A stretch of 64,000 bases of DNA from Silene conica (taxonomy: Eukaryota > Streptophyta > Magnoliopsida > Caryophyllales > Caryophyllaceae). Below the pieces are notes generated by a model. That model saw only the letters and a program-made list of their open reading frames with translations. It was not told the origin of the DNA and searched no databases. The position numbers and the translations under genes were made by a program. Position 1 is the stretch's first letter; each line of letters opens with the position of its first letter. The stretch covers positions 3,800,399 through 3,864,398 of the forward strand of contig CM055314.2 of assembly GCA_029255685.2 (NCBI GenBank), in the 5' to 3' direction. This document shows positions 21,684 to 34,375 of this stretch, piece after piece.

Positions 21684-24600
21684 TATATTTTATGTTTATA
21701 AATAATATTTAATATTTTTTTGAAACTAAATTTAAATAAGTAAAGGTACAATTTGACCTTTACTTCAACTAATTCTCATTTTTCACCCAAATTCATATTC
21801 TAATCGATCTTTTCTAAAATTTTATTACTCTTTTAAACTATAATATGTTTAGTCACGTGTCCAACTAGTGTCGGGTGTTCGAGTGTCGGACACGGTGTCT
21901 TACACGGGACGACTAAATAAAAGTGTTCGTGCTACCTAGTTGGTGACTGAAGACAATGGTCGGCTAATCATAACTTTTGTTTTACATTTTTAAGATGGGT
22001 TAACTAGATACCAAATAGGGACTAGTAAGATAAATTACATAATACTTAGGTGGTTAGATAACACAAAACCAGAATGCTACTCCCTACGTATTATGTTTTG
22101 TCCTATGTACCCATTTGAAATTACTGACACGACTTCAGTTTATGACGAATATATCCGTCTTTCATGAGATTTATTAATCAATTATCATTATGTATTAGTA
22201 ATTGAATCTATTTTATTGAAAAATATTCCTTTTTAAGCAAGACACATATCGATGACGAATACACCATTCAGTCTTGTAAGCAATTTTAAACTCATTAATT
22301 TATCTTAAGTAATAAATTTGTCACAAATTCTAAATAAGTCACATGTTATATCATTTAGGTGGGTGAGAATGTGAGATAAAGGTTTTGATTTTCCTAAGAT
22401 TAGCAAAAAAGTTTTTTCGAACTAAACAACCGTCAATTATAAGTTACCCTTTCGTACCAGTTATTTGTTTAGCTTTTTATTATAGAAATGTCTTTAATAA
22501 GTGATTTGATCCTCTAAACATAATTTGATCCACTTATCATTTAATAATGGGTTCTCCTCCCTATTTTTGGTCTTTGTTCCAAAAAATCAAAAGTAAACAA
22601 TTGAGAAAGAGTATTAACCAATCAATCGATCATCTTTCGTAACGGACTAATGGTATCATTGCAAAAATTGGGCCTAACAAGAAACTTAAATGGGCCATCG
22701 TCACACTACACACAAACCATACACTAAAACTGGGCCTTTTCAAAAGTCCCTAAGCAACTACGAATTAATCCAGAAATCAAAAGAGACCGCAGATTTAACC
22801 CATCTAAATTACTAGACCGATCTCCTATTTTATTTTGTATCTCATCTCGTGTCTTCTATATCCTCCTTGTTACACATTATTAATATAACATAAATTGTGG
22901 TAGATTTTATTATGAGAATGATGATGTGTTGTAAGATAAAAAAAATGTCACATAGTCGTATCGTATCGGGCGAGTTGTATTGGATTTTCACTCTACCGAT
23001 ACGAAATATCACCAGACGGACAGATTCTTAAAAATAGGGATACCGTGAGAAATCTGAGAAAATTAGAGAATACCATGAGAAATTGTATTATTTTTAATGT
23101 ATGTCCGTATCTTCTGAATTGACTAAGCTTCTTAAGTTGGACAACTCTAAACTATTTCAACAATTTTATTATCGTTTTTTAGTTCAACCTATAAAATTTT
23201 GGTTTTTATGCATATTCGTACTTCATATGTCAAAATTAAACCAATTGTTAACAATTTGAAATTATAAGCATATTGTAATCGATCACAAATATCGTGTAGC
23301 ATCTACATACGACTTTTCACGAGAAGTGAAGAACGAAAATTCTTACTCCCTATGTCTCAATGACATGTTTAGACTTATTTTATTTCTTCATCACAAAATG
23401 AAGCAAATGCAAATATATCACGGGAACAAATAGAGTACTCGACAATCAATAGAAAGATAACCAACTCATTGTAATATGTTTTGGCTCTTGAGTGTAGAGT
23501 CCGTAGACTGTAGATGAATATGAAAAGTTACCCAAGTTCTCTACAGTAGAAGTAGTTTTTGGTTAGGTAGAGCCGTAGAGGTAGACGTGTGATCGTAGAT
23601 AACATGTGATTTAGTACGAAAACTTGGAACTATGCATGCCAACAAACCATCAATTCTGGATCTTCCTCAATAATTGTGGTTTCATTATCTTTTGTTCAAG
23701 GGTTTATAAAACTCACAAATTCTAGAATTAGACGGTTTCACACGGTACAGTCCATTTTATAATAAATTTGCTCATTTAATATTAATAAATGAGTTTTTTT
23801 TTTATATAATAGGACCGTCTTACGTGTGAGATCGTCTTACACAAGAGTTACTATATTACACTATATTAGTGCGAAAAACCGAGTCATTAACATTTATTTC
23901 ATGAAACATAAATACTCGGCAGAGATGGTTCTCCATGGATCCCAGATCCTACCCAAATTTACAGACCATATACCCAAGTGTAGGATATAAATCCCATTAT
24001 TTTAGATCTTTAGGATCCGGATCAGACTCATATCCTTATACGAGTACGAGGGTTGAATCTGAATCCCACCACTAAGATTCAGATCTTGGACCCTCTTTTA
24101 ATTTTATAAGGGCAATTTTTAGATAGATTCGACTCTTCAAATGATGATCATGGTAACAAGGAATGAAGTATTAGTATTTATTTTGTTTGAACAATTTGTT
24201 TATTATGAATTGTTTGAATTATAATTATTTTCTGGTTTGTAAACCTTATTTGTAAGTTGTATAAGACTTTTTAACACTTTGTACACTCTTTTTGTTTTTC
24301 TTTAGACAATGATTTTTAAACCAGTGAAGCTAATAGAGGGGAATTCGACTAAAATATCGCCTCTAATTGACAAGTAAAAGTGAAATAGTGTTTAATAATG
24401 ACTTGGTGCGGTTTCATTTGAATATATCGTTGGAGATTGACGGATCTGGATTTTACCAGATACTTAGGATGCGGATATAGATCTACAAATTCCAGACCTT
24501 AAATACAGATAAAATCTGGATATACCATTTTAAAATGATCTAAAATCCTATAAAATCATGTCCAGATGATGTCAATTGCCCTCTCTAGTTCTCACTAAGC

Positions 24601-25573
24601 ATAAAAACGAGTCATTAACAATTGAAAAAACACCTTTTTAGTATCCTTTTATACATTTATTGTTTATCATAACTTAGAATGACTCTTATTTAATATGAGT
24701 ACATATTTCCGTAACTATCTTAGCTATTTATCACATCTTATATCCATTTTTAGTAGTGCCCGTTTTTATATATAAAAACGTTATTGCTTTTATCATACCG
24801 TGACTCCGTGAGTGAGATACCATCTCTCAAAAAACCTATGCCTCCTAAAACGAGTGGCGGAATTCATTGCCTAGTTTTTACCTTAGATATGAACGGCACC
24901 ACTCAAATTCAATAGGTCTTGTATCACAATTTTACCGACCTAATATTTGCATATCGATTCTCATCGTTTGTTATATTTAATCGTCATTTCCTATTCCATA
25001 CATTAATAAAAATAATTACAGCAAGCTTTATTTAAGATGTGTATTATCCGTTTAAAGCTTAAGACGAATCAAATACTTCCTAGTGGGGTAATAAAGACAA
25101 AAATTGTCAGGCTGATTTGGTATGTATTTGACTCGTCTTTCGTTTAAGACGGATAATAACAATTTAAAATGAGAATTCGTGATCCAAGGAAAAATGGAGA
25201 GTAACTAGAAATAAAGAAGAAACATTAAATGAAATAAACCTTCTTACAGGAATACAGGCTACAGACCCTAGATGGCTACGCTACATTGTTCAACTATGAA
25301 CAAAATAAAAAGAAAAAAACTAATCCTCCAATAATCCAAGGCAAGACCAAAAATCACTTGCCTTGTTCATGAGGCCTACTCAAATTGAGTTTCTGCAAAT
25401 GCAAAAAACTTCATTGCAGATCACTCTACCCTAATTAATTAACCCACTAACCCAAATTACATTACAATTACTCCAATTCATTTTACAAAAAAATTGATAA
25501 ATAAACACTTCTACCCCTAATAAAAACTATTGACTGAGACGAACGGACGGACATATTAACCCGTAATCTTATC

Positions 25574-26449
25574 TTAACTAGTCGACGACAGAAGCGCATC
25601 CCAATCAATCTCACGAGACGGGCAACTCTCCAACAAGTAATTCTCCGGACCCATTTCTTCACCATCACCAAAAAACGTAAGCTCCGACAATGGAGAAGAC
25701 CCACTCGAACCTGAACCTGAACCTGAATCACTCTCCGAACAACTCTCTGCCGCGTTCACCTGCTGCGGAGGCGGTTGCACTACTTTCGCAGCAATGGCCT
25801 TCTTTGACTTCCGAGCCTTGCTCACAGTTCCCTGTTTCGCCAAGTTCTCGCAAATTGCGTCAAGCTTAGCATCCACATTGGACTGAAGCGGTTTATACTC
25901 CCCGAACTCACCACCAATGTGGGACCCCTCATGGCGGAGGTTCGGGAAGTTAAGCCGGGCAAAGTCGCCCCGTAGCTTGTAAGCCGCCTTGTCGTATGCC
26001 AAGGCGGCTTCTTCAGCTGTATCGAACGTACCCAGCCAAAGCCGGGTACGGTTCTTGGGTAGCCTGATCTCGGCTACCCATTTTCCCCAGTGTCGTTGCC
26101 GGACTCCCCGGTACAACTTCACGGGTTTTGCAGCCGACCCGGATTGTTTCATGGGTACAGGCTGTGGGGTCAGATAACAAGGTAGAGGTGGTGGGTAGGT
26201 ATACATTTGCTGCTGTTGATATTGTATTTCTGGGATCGTGCTCGGGTTAGGGTTAGGGTTAGGGTAGTACATTTGGTTCAGATCAAACGGGTTTGAGATC
26301 GGGTTCGGGTACGAGAATGGGGTGGTAGTAGGAAGAGGAAGTGAATAATAAGAAGAAGATGAAGATGGTGAGGAAGTTTTCATGAAAGGTGAAAGAGCTT
26401 CCATTAATTCATTACCAAAAGGTTCTGAACTATTATCAATTGTTGACAT
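25574..26449 (-). CDS. AP2/ERF transcription factor, DREB A-6 / RAP2.4-like
   Basis: A single-exon 291-aa protein. Residues ~113-170 are one AP2 domain ([20 protein letters not shown], then [20 protein letters not shown] and [10 protein letters not shown]), which binds GCC-box or DRE-type promoter elements. WVAEIR carries the valine typical of DREB-type domains. The extension [20 protein letters not shown] after the domain is characteristic of the RAP2.4/ERF053-like clade as I recall it. The N-terminus is low-complexity, rich in Ser, Pro, Asn, Tyr and Gln. The C-terminus is acidic, Ser/Gly-rich ([13 protein letters not shown]) and ends EIDWDALL, a probable activation motif. Relatives act in stress, light, ethylene or wound responses; the specific role is not readable here. 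The start is the first ATG of the frame and has a normal leader upstream. AP2 assignment is near certain, clade likely. Confidence 0.92.
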   Translation of the reverse strand: MSTIDNSSEPFGNELMEALSPFMKTSSPSSSSSYYSLPLPTTTPFSYPNPISNPFDLNQMYYPNPNPNPSTIPEIQYQQQQMYTYPPPLPCYLTPQPVPMKQSGSAAKPVKLYRGVRQRHWGKWVAEIRLPKNRTRLWLGTFDTAEEAALAYDKAAYKLRGDFARLNFPNLRHEGSHIGGEFGEYKPLQSNVDAKLDAICENLAKQGTVSKARKSKKAIAAKVVQPPPQQVNAAESCSESDSGSGSGSSGSSPLSELTFFGDGEEMGPENYLLESCPSREIDWDALLSSTS

Positions 26450-26951
26450 TTTTTATAATATAAATTAATTAATTAATTAAATAAATAATTATCTAACACT
26501 AATTATATTTACTAAAAAATTCTAATAAAACAAGAGAAGGAGAAACAAATAAAGATCTCTTCTCTTTAGAAAAAAATAAATCAACTTTGAGGGAGCAAAA
26601 AATTACCCTCAAAAGTTACTGAAAACACTGCAGTTAAAAAAAATTAACAGTGGATCCAAGTTTTCTGAAAACACCTATCCTTCAAAGTTAAAAACAAAGA
26701 TTAAAAATCATTTAATTTTTACCAAGAGAGACAGATGATTAACAGAAAGGGATACCAAGAAGCGGGGTAAAAACAGAGATTAAGGGGGTAAATTAAAAAA
26801 GAAGAAGAGATTAAGAAAAACTTACACAGATCTGAAGGCTCACTTAATTTTTGAGAGAATGGGTAAAAAAAGAAGGTAAATGGGGGAACACTCAAGCCTC
26901 ACTTTTTGTGTGAATGTGTTTGGGTTGGATGGTTTGAGTGATGAGAAGGCA

Positions 26952-26959
26952 GTTATATA
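26952..26959 (-). promoter_or_regulatory. Probable TATA box of the ERF gene
   Basis: TTATATAA lies about 500 bp upstream of the ERF start codon. The leader between them is A/G-rich and contains GTGTAAGTTTTTC on the minus strand (near 26820), which resembles a 5' splice donor, so a 5' UTR intron is possible. Confidence 0.45.
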
Positions 26960-28046
26960 AGCAGTGTGACTACCCTTCATTTATGGGGGTAATTTCGTCT
27001 TTTTCGTATGGGAGGTTGAGATGAGGGTAAACAGTTGTGTGATGACGTAAGATGCACGGATAGACTATACATCCAGATAAATACGAAGTACTTCGTATGA
27101 GTATTGTGTATAAAACAAATCTAATTGAGTTTATATCTAATTTTTTTGAAATTTTAACAATTTTTTTTTACACCATAATTTTTTAGTGTTAAAAATTAAA
27201 ATCTCTAGATTCTATATATATTATTTTTGAGTTCTAATATAATATTTTAATTTATAATTTTTTTTAAAGACGGCTCGCTTTCTTTTCAATAAAGCTCCTA
27301 AAATATATGTATAAGTTCAAATTTTTTGTTATAAAGCTCAAAATCTATATTGTCAAATGGGTGTATAATCGTCTAATTGCGTGAGATGAGGAAAATAATT
27401 GAGGTTGGCTAATGAGGTGATGACGCGTGGAGTGTGGGCTATGAAAGTAGTTTTGAAAGTAGAGTGTATGGTTTATTCTCCGTGTTGACTAGCTACTTGT
27501 GTTCACACGCCCACAGTTGCATTCTACTCTGCTAAAAGTGTCGTCTTTTTTAAAGGTTTTTCACGCCTACTCAAAAAACACCAATTTTTATTTCAGACCG
27601 TTATATCCGTCTAATATAATAAGATGGTTATTATTTTATCTCACAAAAAATCCATTTAGGGAGTGAGTAGGAAAACACATGGAGGTGACCCTCTACCCAT
27701 ATACTTTCACACTTGTGAAATGTTTTATTGTTTCAGACCGAACTTACGATTTGAAGCAAGACGGACCGCTCAAAAAATTCCTCCCGCAAATTTGTCCGTC
27801 CAAAGTAGATGTAGTAAGTTTGACTCGACAAGACCCCGAGCAAATTCGATAGAACAAAATTTGTGAAATTGTTAAATTAAAATTGATGGACTCGGCTCGT
27901 TGATGACATGATAATTAAGGATCTCTAACTCGATAAAATTGGTATCCTATAATTATTAAGTTTAATATTGTTAAAATGGAAGTAATTTAATATTTACTTT
28001 GATATGTTTTACTTAACCATGAATTAAATAAATTAAATAAATCAAA
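26960..28046. other. ERF upstream region and spacer before the first copia element
   Basis: AT-rich. No gene or clear repeat was identified. The last bases are the target site of the copia insertion (TCAAA at 28042-28046). Confidence 0.4.
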
Positions 28047-28268
28047 TAAAGAGTAGATATTATTCACCATATATTTCATGTATATTCCCTCAAGATAATG
28101 TATATATTTACTAGTAACTAATTAGGAATAGGATTATTAGTTACCATAGTCATAGCCGTAATCATAGGAAGAAATATCTCTTTGTTTTGTATTTATTTTG
28201 CTCCTCTGTACGTTGTTCTTTCTAAGATTACTCAATAAGCAAAATCTTCCCAAACTTCTTGTTCTTCA
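28047..28268 (+). repeat. 5' LTR of the 28047-32880 copia element
   Basis: Starts TAAAGAGTAG and ends GTTCTTCA. It differs from the 3' LTR by T/C changes near 28108 and 28215. Confidence 0.9.
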
Positions 28269-28345
28269 TGATATCAGAGCAAGAATAAGATCCCAAATTA
28301 AAATTATCATCACAAAAAAAAAAAAAAAAACAGAGTCAATCAAAG

Positions 28346-30562
28346 ATGACAAACGGAGGAGAAGGCAATGGAAAACAAACCAAAAATGAACAAATCTTAC
28401 CCTCATCACCACTTTATTTGCATCCAAGTGATAACCCGGCTCAGTCATTGACTCAAATCATATTCAATGGCGAAAATTTTGAGTTATGGGTAGATGCGGT
28501 TAAGAATGGTCTCGACGCCAAAAACAAATTAGAATTCGTCGAGGGTACCATCAAGAAACCGGTGGTGAAGGAAGGAAGATCCGAGAATATTGAAGTCGTG
28601 GCGTGGAAACAATGCAACGCTATGGTAAAGGCTTGGTTACGTAACTCAATTGATCCAAAACTGCACCCGAGTATTGCTTTCTCGGGTACGGTACATGAAA
28701 TATGGGTCGAATTGACGAGTCGATATGCTAGTGGAAATGCGCCAAGAGTTCACCAGTTGAAGAGTGACCTTGTTGCGTGTAAACAAAACAAGAACCAGTC
28801 CGTCGTGGAGTATTATACTCAATTAAAAGTGATATGGGATGCACTCGATAGTTACAGCAAAGTCCCACAATGCACTTGCGGAGCGGCGCCGGCTATACTC
28901 AAAGAACGTGAAGAGGAGCGTGTTCACCAATTTTTGATGGGTCTTGACAGTGCCTTGTATGGCCATATTAGATCAAATTTATTAATGGATGACGAAATCA
29001 CATCTTTGAGTAAAGCTTATGCGTTGGTTTTGCGAGAGGAGAGACACAAAGCCGTGACTAAAGTGCAAGAAGAAACACCGGAGGCAGCCATGGCAGTGCA
29101 GACTGGTGGTACACATCGTGGACGTAGAGATGACAGAGACACGCCTCCAATCCAGTGTACATACTGCTGGAAATATTGGCACACTGAAGAGAACTGCTGG
29201 GATAAACCGGGGAATCCAGACCGTGGCAGAGGTCGTGGCCGCCGTGGACGTAGCGGCAGAGGTCGCGGTGGAGGTGAACGTGCGAACGCTGCCAGCATGA
29301 AGGAAGGAAATACTGAATTTACGAATGATGAAATCGTTCAATTAAAAAGCTTGTTGAGCAACAAAGTGGAAGGTAGCAAACATGACACATCAGGTAAAAT
29401 AAGTACTCCTTTTGTCCATTGGTTACTCGATAGCGGAGCGTCACACCATATGACGGGAAGGAGAGAATTGCTTGATGAAATTTGGACAGGAAAACGTTCC
29501 ACTGTGGGACTGCCAAATGGCTCGTGCATTGAGGCAATTGAACATGGCAGGGTGAAATTGAACGAGAATTTTGTTCTTAAGGACGTACTTTACGTCCCCT
29601 CTTTAACTTGTGATTTAATTTCAATCAAGCAATTAATTATGGAAAACAATTGTGTAGTGACTTTTTACACCGATCATTGTGTTATTCAGGACCAATCTAC
29701 GAGGATGAAGATTGGGAAGGGTGTGCATAGCGACGGAGTCTATTACTTCAAAGATGAAAGTGACCATACGGCTGCAAGGACTAGTACCAGTGGAGAGGCT
29801 CGGCTATGGCACAAAAGGCTAGGACACCCGTCATCTCGCATTTTATCTCTTTTCTCAAGTTTAGTTGGTCTTAATTTGTCTTGGAATTTGGATGACATTT
29901 GTGACCCGTGTTGTCGGGCCAAACAAACTCGCTCTATTTTTAAGCTTAATAATAAACGAAGTAAGGAATTGTTTGCTCTTATACATTGCGATATTTGGGG
30001 CCCTTACCACACCGCTAGTTTGTCGGGAGCGCATTATTTCCTTACAATAGTTGACGACTTTAGTCGGGGAGTTTGGGTTCATTTAATGAGGGACAAAGGA
30101 GAAGTATGTCAATTAATGCTTAACTTTTTCAAAATGACCACTAAACAATTTGGAAAAGATGTTAAGGTTGTTCAAAGCGATAATGGTTTGGAATTTTTGT
30201 CGGGAATTTTAAAGGATTATTATAATGAAAATGGGATGAGGTTTCAAACCAGTAATGTCGACACCCCACAACAAAATGGAAGGGTCGAGAGGAAGCATAG
30301 AAATATTCTCGAAAAAGCTAGGGCCTTACGGTTTCAAGCCAACTTACCTATCAATTATTGGGGAGAATGTGTTTTAACCGCTGCGTACCTTATTAATCGA
30401 ACACCCACTCGAGTCCTTGATGGGAAGACTCCATACGAACTTATACATGGAGAGAAACCTAGCTATGACAATATACGTGTTTTCGGGAGTATATGTTATG
30501 CACATAACAAAGAGCGACCCAAAGACAAATTTAAGGAAAGGGGCGACGGTGTATATTCTTAG
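28346..30562 (+). pseudogene. Copia polyprotein, gag-protease-integrase part (frame broken at its 3' end)
   Basis: The 738-codon frame covers a copia gag (FNGENFELWVDAVKNGL), an Arg/Gly-rich tract, and a CX2CX4HX4C zinc knuckle (CTYCWKYWHTEENC) near residue 274. A protease DSGASHHM motif sits near 363-370. The integrase has an HHCC-like zinc region and D,D,E residues in HCDIWGPYH, QSDNGLEF and TPQQNGRVERKH. The frame ends in a stop at 30560-30562, where a frameshift diverts it from the downstream coding sequence. Nothing else appears damaged in this half. Confidence 0.9.
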
Positions 30563-30591
30563 GATACCCACATAACAAGAAGAGATGGAAG

Positions 30592-32652
30592 GTGTACGAT
30601 TTGAATAATAATCAATTATTTACTTCTCGTGACGTGGTATTCTATGAAAATGTGTACCCTTTTCCTAGTGACAAAATTGCTCAAAAACGTGATGTTGAAG
30701 TTCCTGTTGGGACAAATGAGTTCATAGAGGATGCTTTGGTTTTTCATAGTGAGGAACCCACCTATAGTAATAATAACGATCAAGTTCCCACTGAGAACCA
30801 AGCCACTGTTACTGAAGAGCAACAGGTTATCCCTGATACAACAACACCCACGGACACAACTCCACCTGAAACAGAGAGGGCTGAAACAGAGACTATTATG
30901 GGTCGAGGAGCGCGCCATAAATTCGATCCCTATTGGAAGACTGACTATGTTTGCAAAACAGCCAAAGTAATAGACCATGTCGCATAACACAATGCACACT
31001 CTGATCAATCGACGTCCAAAAGGAAAGGTACCCGCTATCCAATGTGTAATTATGTCACTACCGCTTGTTTTTCTAACAATCACAGGTGTTTCTTAGCGAA
31101 TATAGACGCAATCAAAGAGCCCAGAAATTACAATGAGGCTGCACGTTCCATTGAACGGAGAAAAGCAATGTTGACCGAATTTGAGGCGTTAGAAAGTAAT
31201 GGTACTTGGAAGATAGTTGACCTACCCAAAGGGAAGAAACCCATAGGATGTCGATGGGTGTATAAAGTAAAGTTTAAGGCGGATGGAACACTTGAACGAT
31301 ATAAAGCACGGTTAGTAGCCCAAGGGTACACCCAAATCGAAGGAGTCGATTTTCATGAAACTTTTGCTCCGGTCGCGAAAATGACAAGTGTTCGATGTTT
31401 ACTTGCCGTAGCCGTCGCAAAAGGATGGTTAATCGAGCAACTCGATGTCAACAATGCCTTCCTACACGGGGATTTAGATGAAGAAGTATACATGAAAATG
31501 CCACCGGGTTTTGTGAAGGAGGGCTCCATGAAAGTGTGCAAACTAATGAAATCATTGTATGGGTTGAAACAAGCCTCACGGAATTGGTTTGCAAAACTGT
31601 CCAATTCTTTGACAAGGTACGGTTTCACTCAATCTATGGCCGATTATTCACTTTTTACTTACAACAAAGATGGAGTATTTGTAGGTTTGCTTGTGTATGT
31701 TGATGATATGATCTTGGTGAGTAATAATAACACGGCTTGTATACGGCTCAAGTCTTTCCTAGACAAAAGTTTCGGTATAAAAGACCTTGGTCGACTCAAG
31801 TATTTTCTCGGCATTGAAGTGGCAACCGGGAGCAAAGGATTATTTTTGAGTCAACGAAAATATGCGTTGGAAATTATTGATGAGGCGGGATTAAGTGGAG
31901 CAAAACCCATAGAAACGCCCATCCAGGCAAATCATAATTTGGCATTGGCAGACGGATACTTGTTGAAGGATCCAATAAAATACCGTCGACTCGTGGGTCG
32001 ACTCATTTACCTTACAATCACAAGACCGGATTTAATCTATGCCGTCCATATCCTATCTCAGTTTGTACATGCCCCGAGAAAAGAGCACCTTGATGCAGTA
32101 TACAGAGTACTTCGTTATCTTAAAACCAGTCCGGGGAGAGGAATTGCTATTAACCGTACTTGTGATTTTCAATTGCGAGGTTATAGTGATTCAGATTATG
32201 CGGCTTGTCCATTGTCAAGGAGGTCCATCACCGGTTATTTCGTGTCTCTGGGCGGGTCACCCGTCTCTTGGAAAGCGAGAAAACAAACGACTGTAGCGAG
32301 GTCTACAGCGGAAGCGGAATATCGCGCGATGGCAGGAGTAACTAGTGAGGTTATATGGCTAAAATCTTTCTTACAATCACTCGGCATTACTCATGAAAAA
32401 CCGATTAGTTTGTACTGTGATAATAAGGCGGCTTTGCAAATTGCCAAGAATCCCGTGTTCCATGATCGAACAAAACATATCGAAGTGGATTGTCATTTTA
32501 TTCGGCACCATCTCATGAATAAAACGATTAGCACGTCGCATGTCCGGAGCAAGGAACAAATAGCGGATATTTTCACGAAAGCTCTTGGAATCGAAGCATT
32601 TGGTTATTTACGATCCAAGTTGGGTATTGCATTACCAAGTACTCCAACTTGA
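30592..32652 (+). pseudogene. Copia polyprotein, RT-RNase H part, with an in-frame stop
   Basis: This frame continues the polyprotein after the break near 30556. It runs through the integrase C-terminus and a variable acidic linker to an in-frame TAA at 30985-30987, then remains open to 32652. Reverse transcriptase motifs include RYKARLVAQGYTQ, QLDVNNAFLHGDL and the catalytic YVDDM. RNase H shows YSDSDYAACPLSRRSITGY, TAEAEYRAMA and YCDNKAALQIA. Two lesions (frameshift and stop) separate it from gag-integrase, so it is non-autonomous. Confidence 0.88.
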
Positions 32653-32658
32653 GGGGAA

Positions 32659-32880
32659 TAAAGAGTAGATATTATTCACCATATATTTCATGTATATTCC
32701 CTCAAGATAATGTATACATTTACTAGTAACTAATTAGGAATAGGATTATTAGTTACCATAGTCATAGCCGTAATCATAGGAAGAAATATCTCTTTGTTTT
32801 GTATTTATTTTGCTCCTCTGTACGTTGCTCTTTCTAAGATTACTCAATAAGCAAAATCTTCCCAAACTTCTTGTTCTTCA
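32659..32880 (+). repeat. 3' LTR of the 28047-32880 copia element
   Basis: 222 bp, nearly identical to the 5' LTR, preceded by the polypurine tract and followed by TCAAA. Confidence 0.9.
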
Positions 32881-32885
32881 TCAAA

Positions 32886-34366
32886 TAATTGTCGGAAAGA
32901 TTAAAAAGTGTAATAATGCGATAAAAACAACTTTAGCCGATAATGACCAACGACTCGATACATCATTTGACACGAAATGACGTGATCTATACCCGACTCC
33001 ACCCATAAAGGTACGATGACCCGACATCACTCGAACTCGGCCTAGACCTGCCCGAATGACTCGTTGCCATCTTTACTCAAATCAATGGCATTTTTTTCAT
33101 TTTTCTCATTTGTCTCATAGAGTAATTCGTTTGGACACATCATTCTTAATTGTGAAACCTTGCTTTTTAAAATAAAAACTTACATTAACCAAATAATAAT
33201 GTGCCTAGTATAAAAGTAAAAGAACTTGGAAAAGGGGATAAATGATCCATTATCCATCCGAAGAGTTCGGGGCATATACATAACCTTCTTTCAATGGAAA
33301 GCTCGGAGTAAAATTAAGATTTTATTCTGTTTAACTTAATTTTAACTTATTTTAATTCCGTAGTTGAGCTTTCAGAGTTTTAGTCAAAAATTTGATTTTT
33401 TTTCTAGATATTCCCACTAACTTCGATTCATAACTCCTCCACTAATTGAATCCAAATCCCTTTTTCATTTGTATGAATAAAAGATGATACGAGTTTGGCT
33501 ACGTTCATTGAAAGTCGAAAATCAGTTTAATAATTGTCCACAAATTCGAAAAAATCGCTTCCTCCTTTTCGTTTCGCATCAAAAGGATCATACATTCATG
33601 TAAGGGCAGAAAGATTAGGCTGATGGTGTATTAGAAAACAAGATTTGAGAGTACAGAGTAATAGACCCAACAAAAAGTACTCGTATTACCATCAGATATG
33701 GGATTCCTTTATGGCAGAACAACAAGAAAAAAGAAACAAACGGCAAATTGAGATAACGTTCAAGACATTGATAATATGATAGTTGCCAAACCTATATATT
33801 ATCCTACTAATGCATAGATCGAGCTATGACCTATTGGGTACAAATCTTTCACACGCAAATAACTAATCGCTCTAAAAGAATGTATTTTAGCCGTTATATA
33901 CTTACAAATTTCAAAGTTAATTGTGAATGCCGATAATTTATATGTTATTAACTCACTTCGTAGCACCTGACAGATCCCGTGAGAAATCTCTAGTATTATC
34001 AAAGATATGAAATTTGACCTTCATCTTTTCGATGAAATGATAATTAAACATAAGTTTCGTGAAGTCAACGAGATTGCTGATTTCATGGCTTATGTTGGAC
34101 ACTCATGTCCAACTCTTTCGAGGTGGGTTGAAAGTCGTGACTTCAATTTACCATACTTATTCGAAGGATAAGATAGGTTGGTCTTATCCGGGATGACCAA
34201 CCTAGCTTTCTTACCTTATCAGTAATGCTAAAACCACTACACTCGGGCATATTAATACTAATTCAGTACAACAAAACGTTAATGTACTCTACCCATACTG
34301 AGTTTTGGGCCCCGGTGCTTAGAACCGGTTGAACATGCCCATCAACGGCCCTGTATTTTATCAATT
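32886..34366. other. Spacer without recognised gene
   Basis: AT-rich DNA with a short GACCCGA-type remnant near 32,940-33,060. No conserved frame. Confidence 0.4.
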
Positions 34367-34375
34367 TAAAAATTT

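Larger units (their letters stand above)
21144..25573. other. Intergenic region between the xylosidase and ERF genes
   Basis: The left part is the xylosidase promoter. One Stowaway MITE is resolved at 21421-21683. A short inverted ACTCCCTATG...AGAGTACT pair near 23346-23437 may be another decayed MITE. From 23,900 to 24,600 the text repeats GGATCCAGAT-like words, suggesting an old degenerate repeat. No open frame has family features. Confidence 0.45.
28047..32880 (+). mobile_element. Ty1/copia LTR retrotransposon with broken polyprotein
   Basis: Two 222-bp LTRs (28047-28268 and 32659-32880) differ at about two positions by eye. The 5-bp duplication TCAAA flanks the element (28042-28046, 32881-32885). 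The primer-binding site TGATATCAGAGC follows the 5' LTR and a polypurine tract GAGGGGAA precedes the 3' LTR. Domain order gag, protease, integrase, RT, RNase H identifies copia. The coding region has a frameshift and a stop, so this copy cannot make its own full polyprotein. Confidence 0.93.

Noticed and set aside
23346-23437. Small MITE with ACTCCCTATG ends
   Set aside because: Inverted similarity is only a few bases and no target duplication is clear.
26243-26265. Interstitial telomeric repeat
   Set aside because: Only three hexamers, wrong unit for plants, and fully explained as codons for Asn-Pro in the ERF protein.
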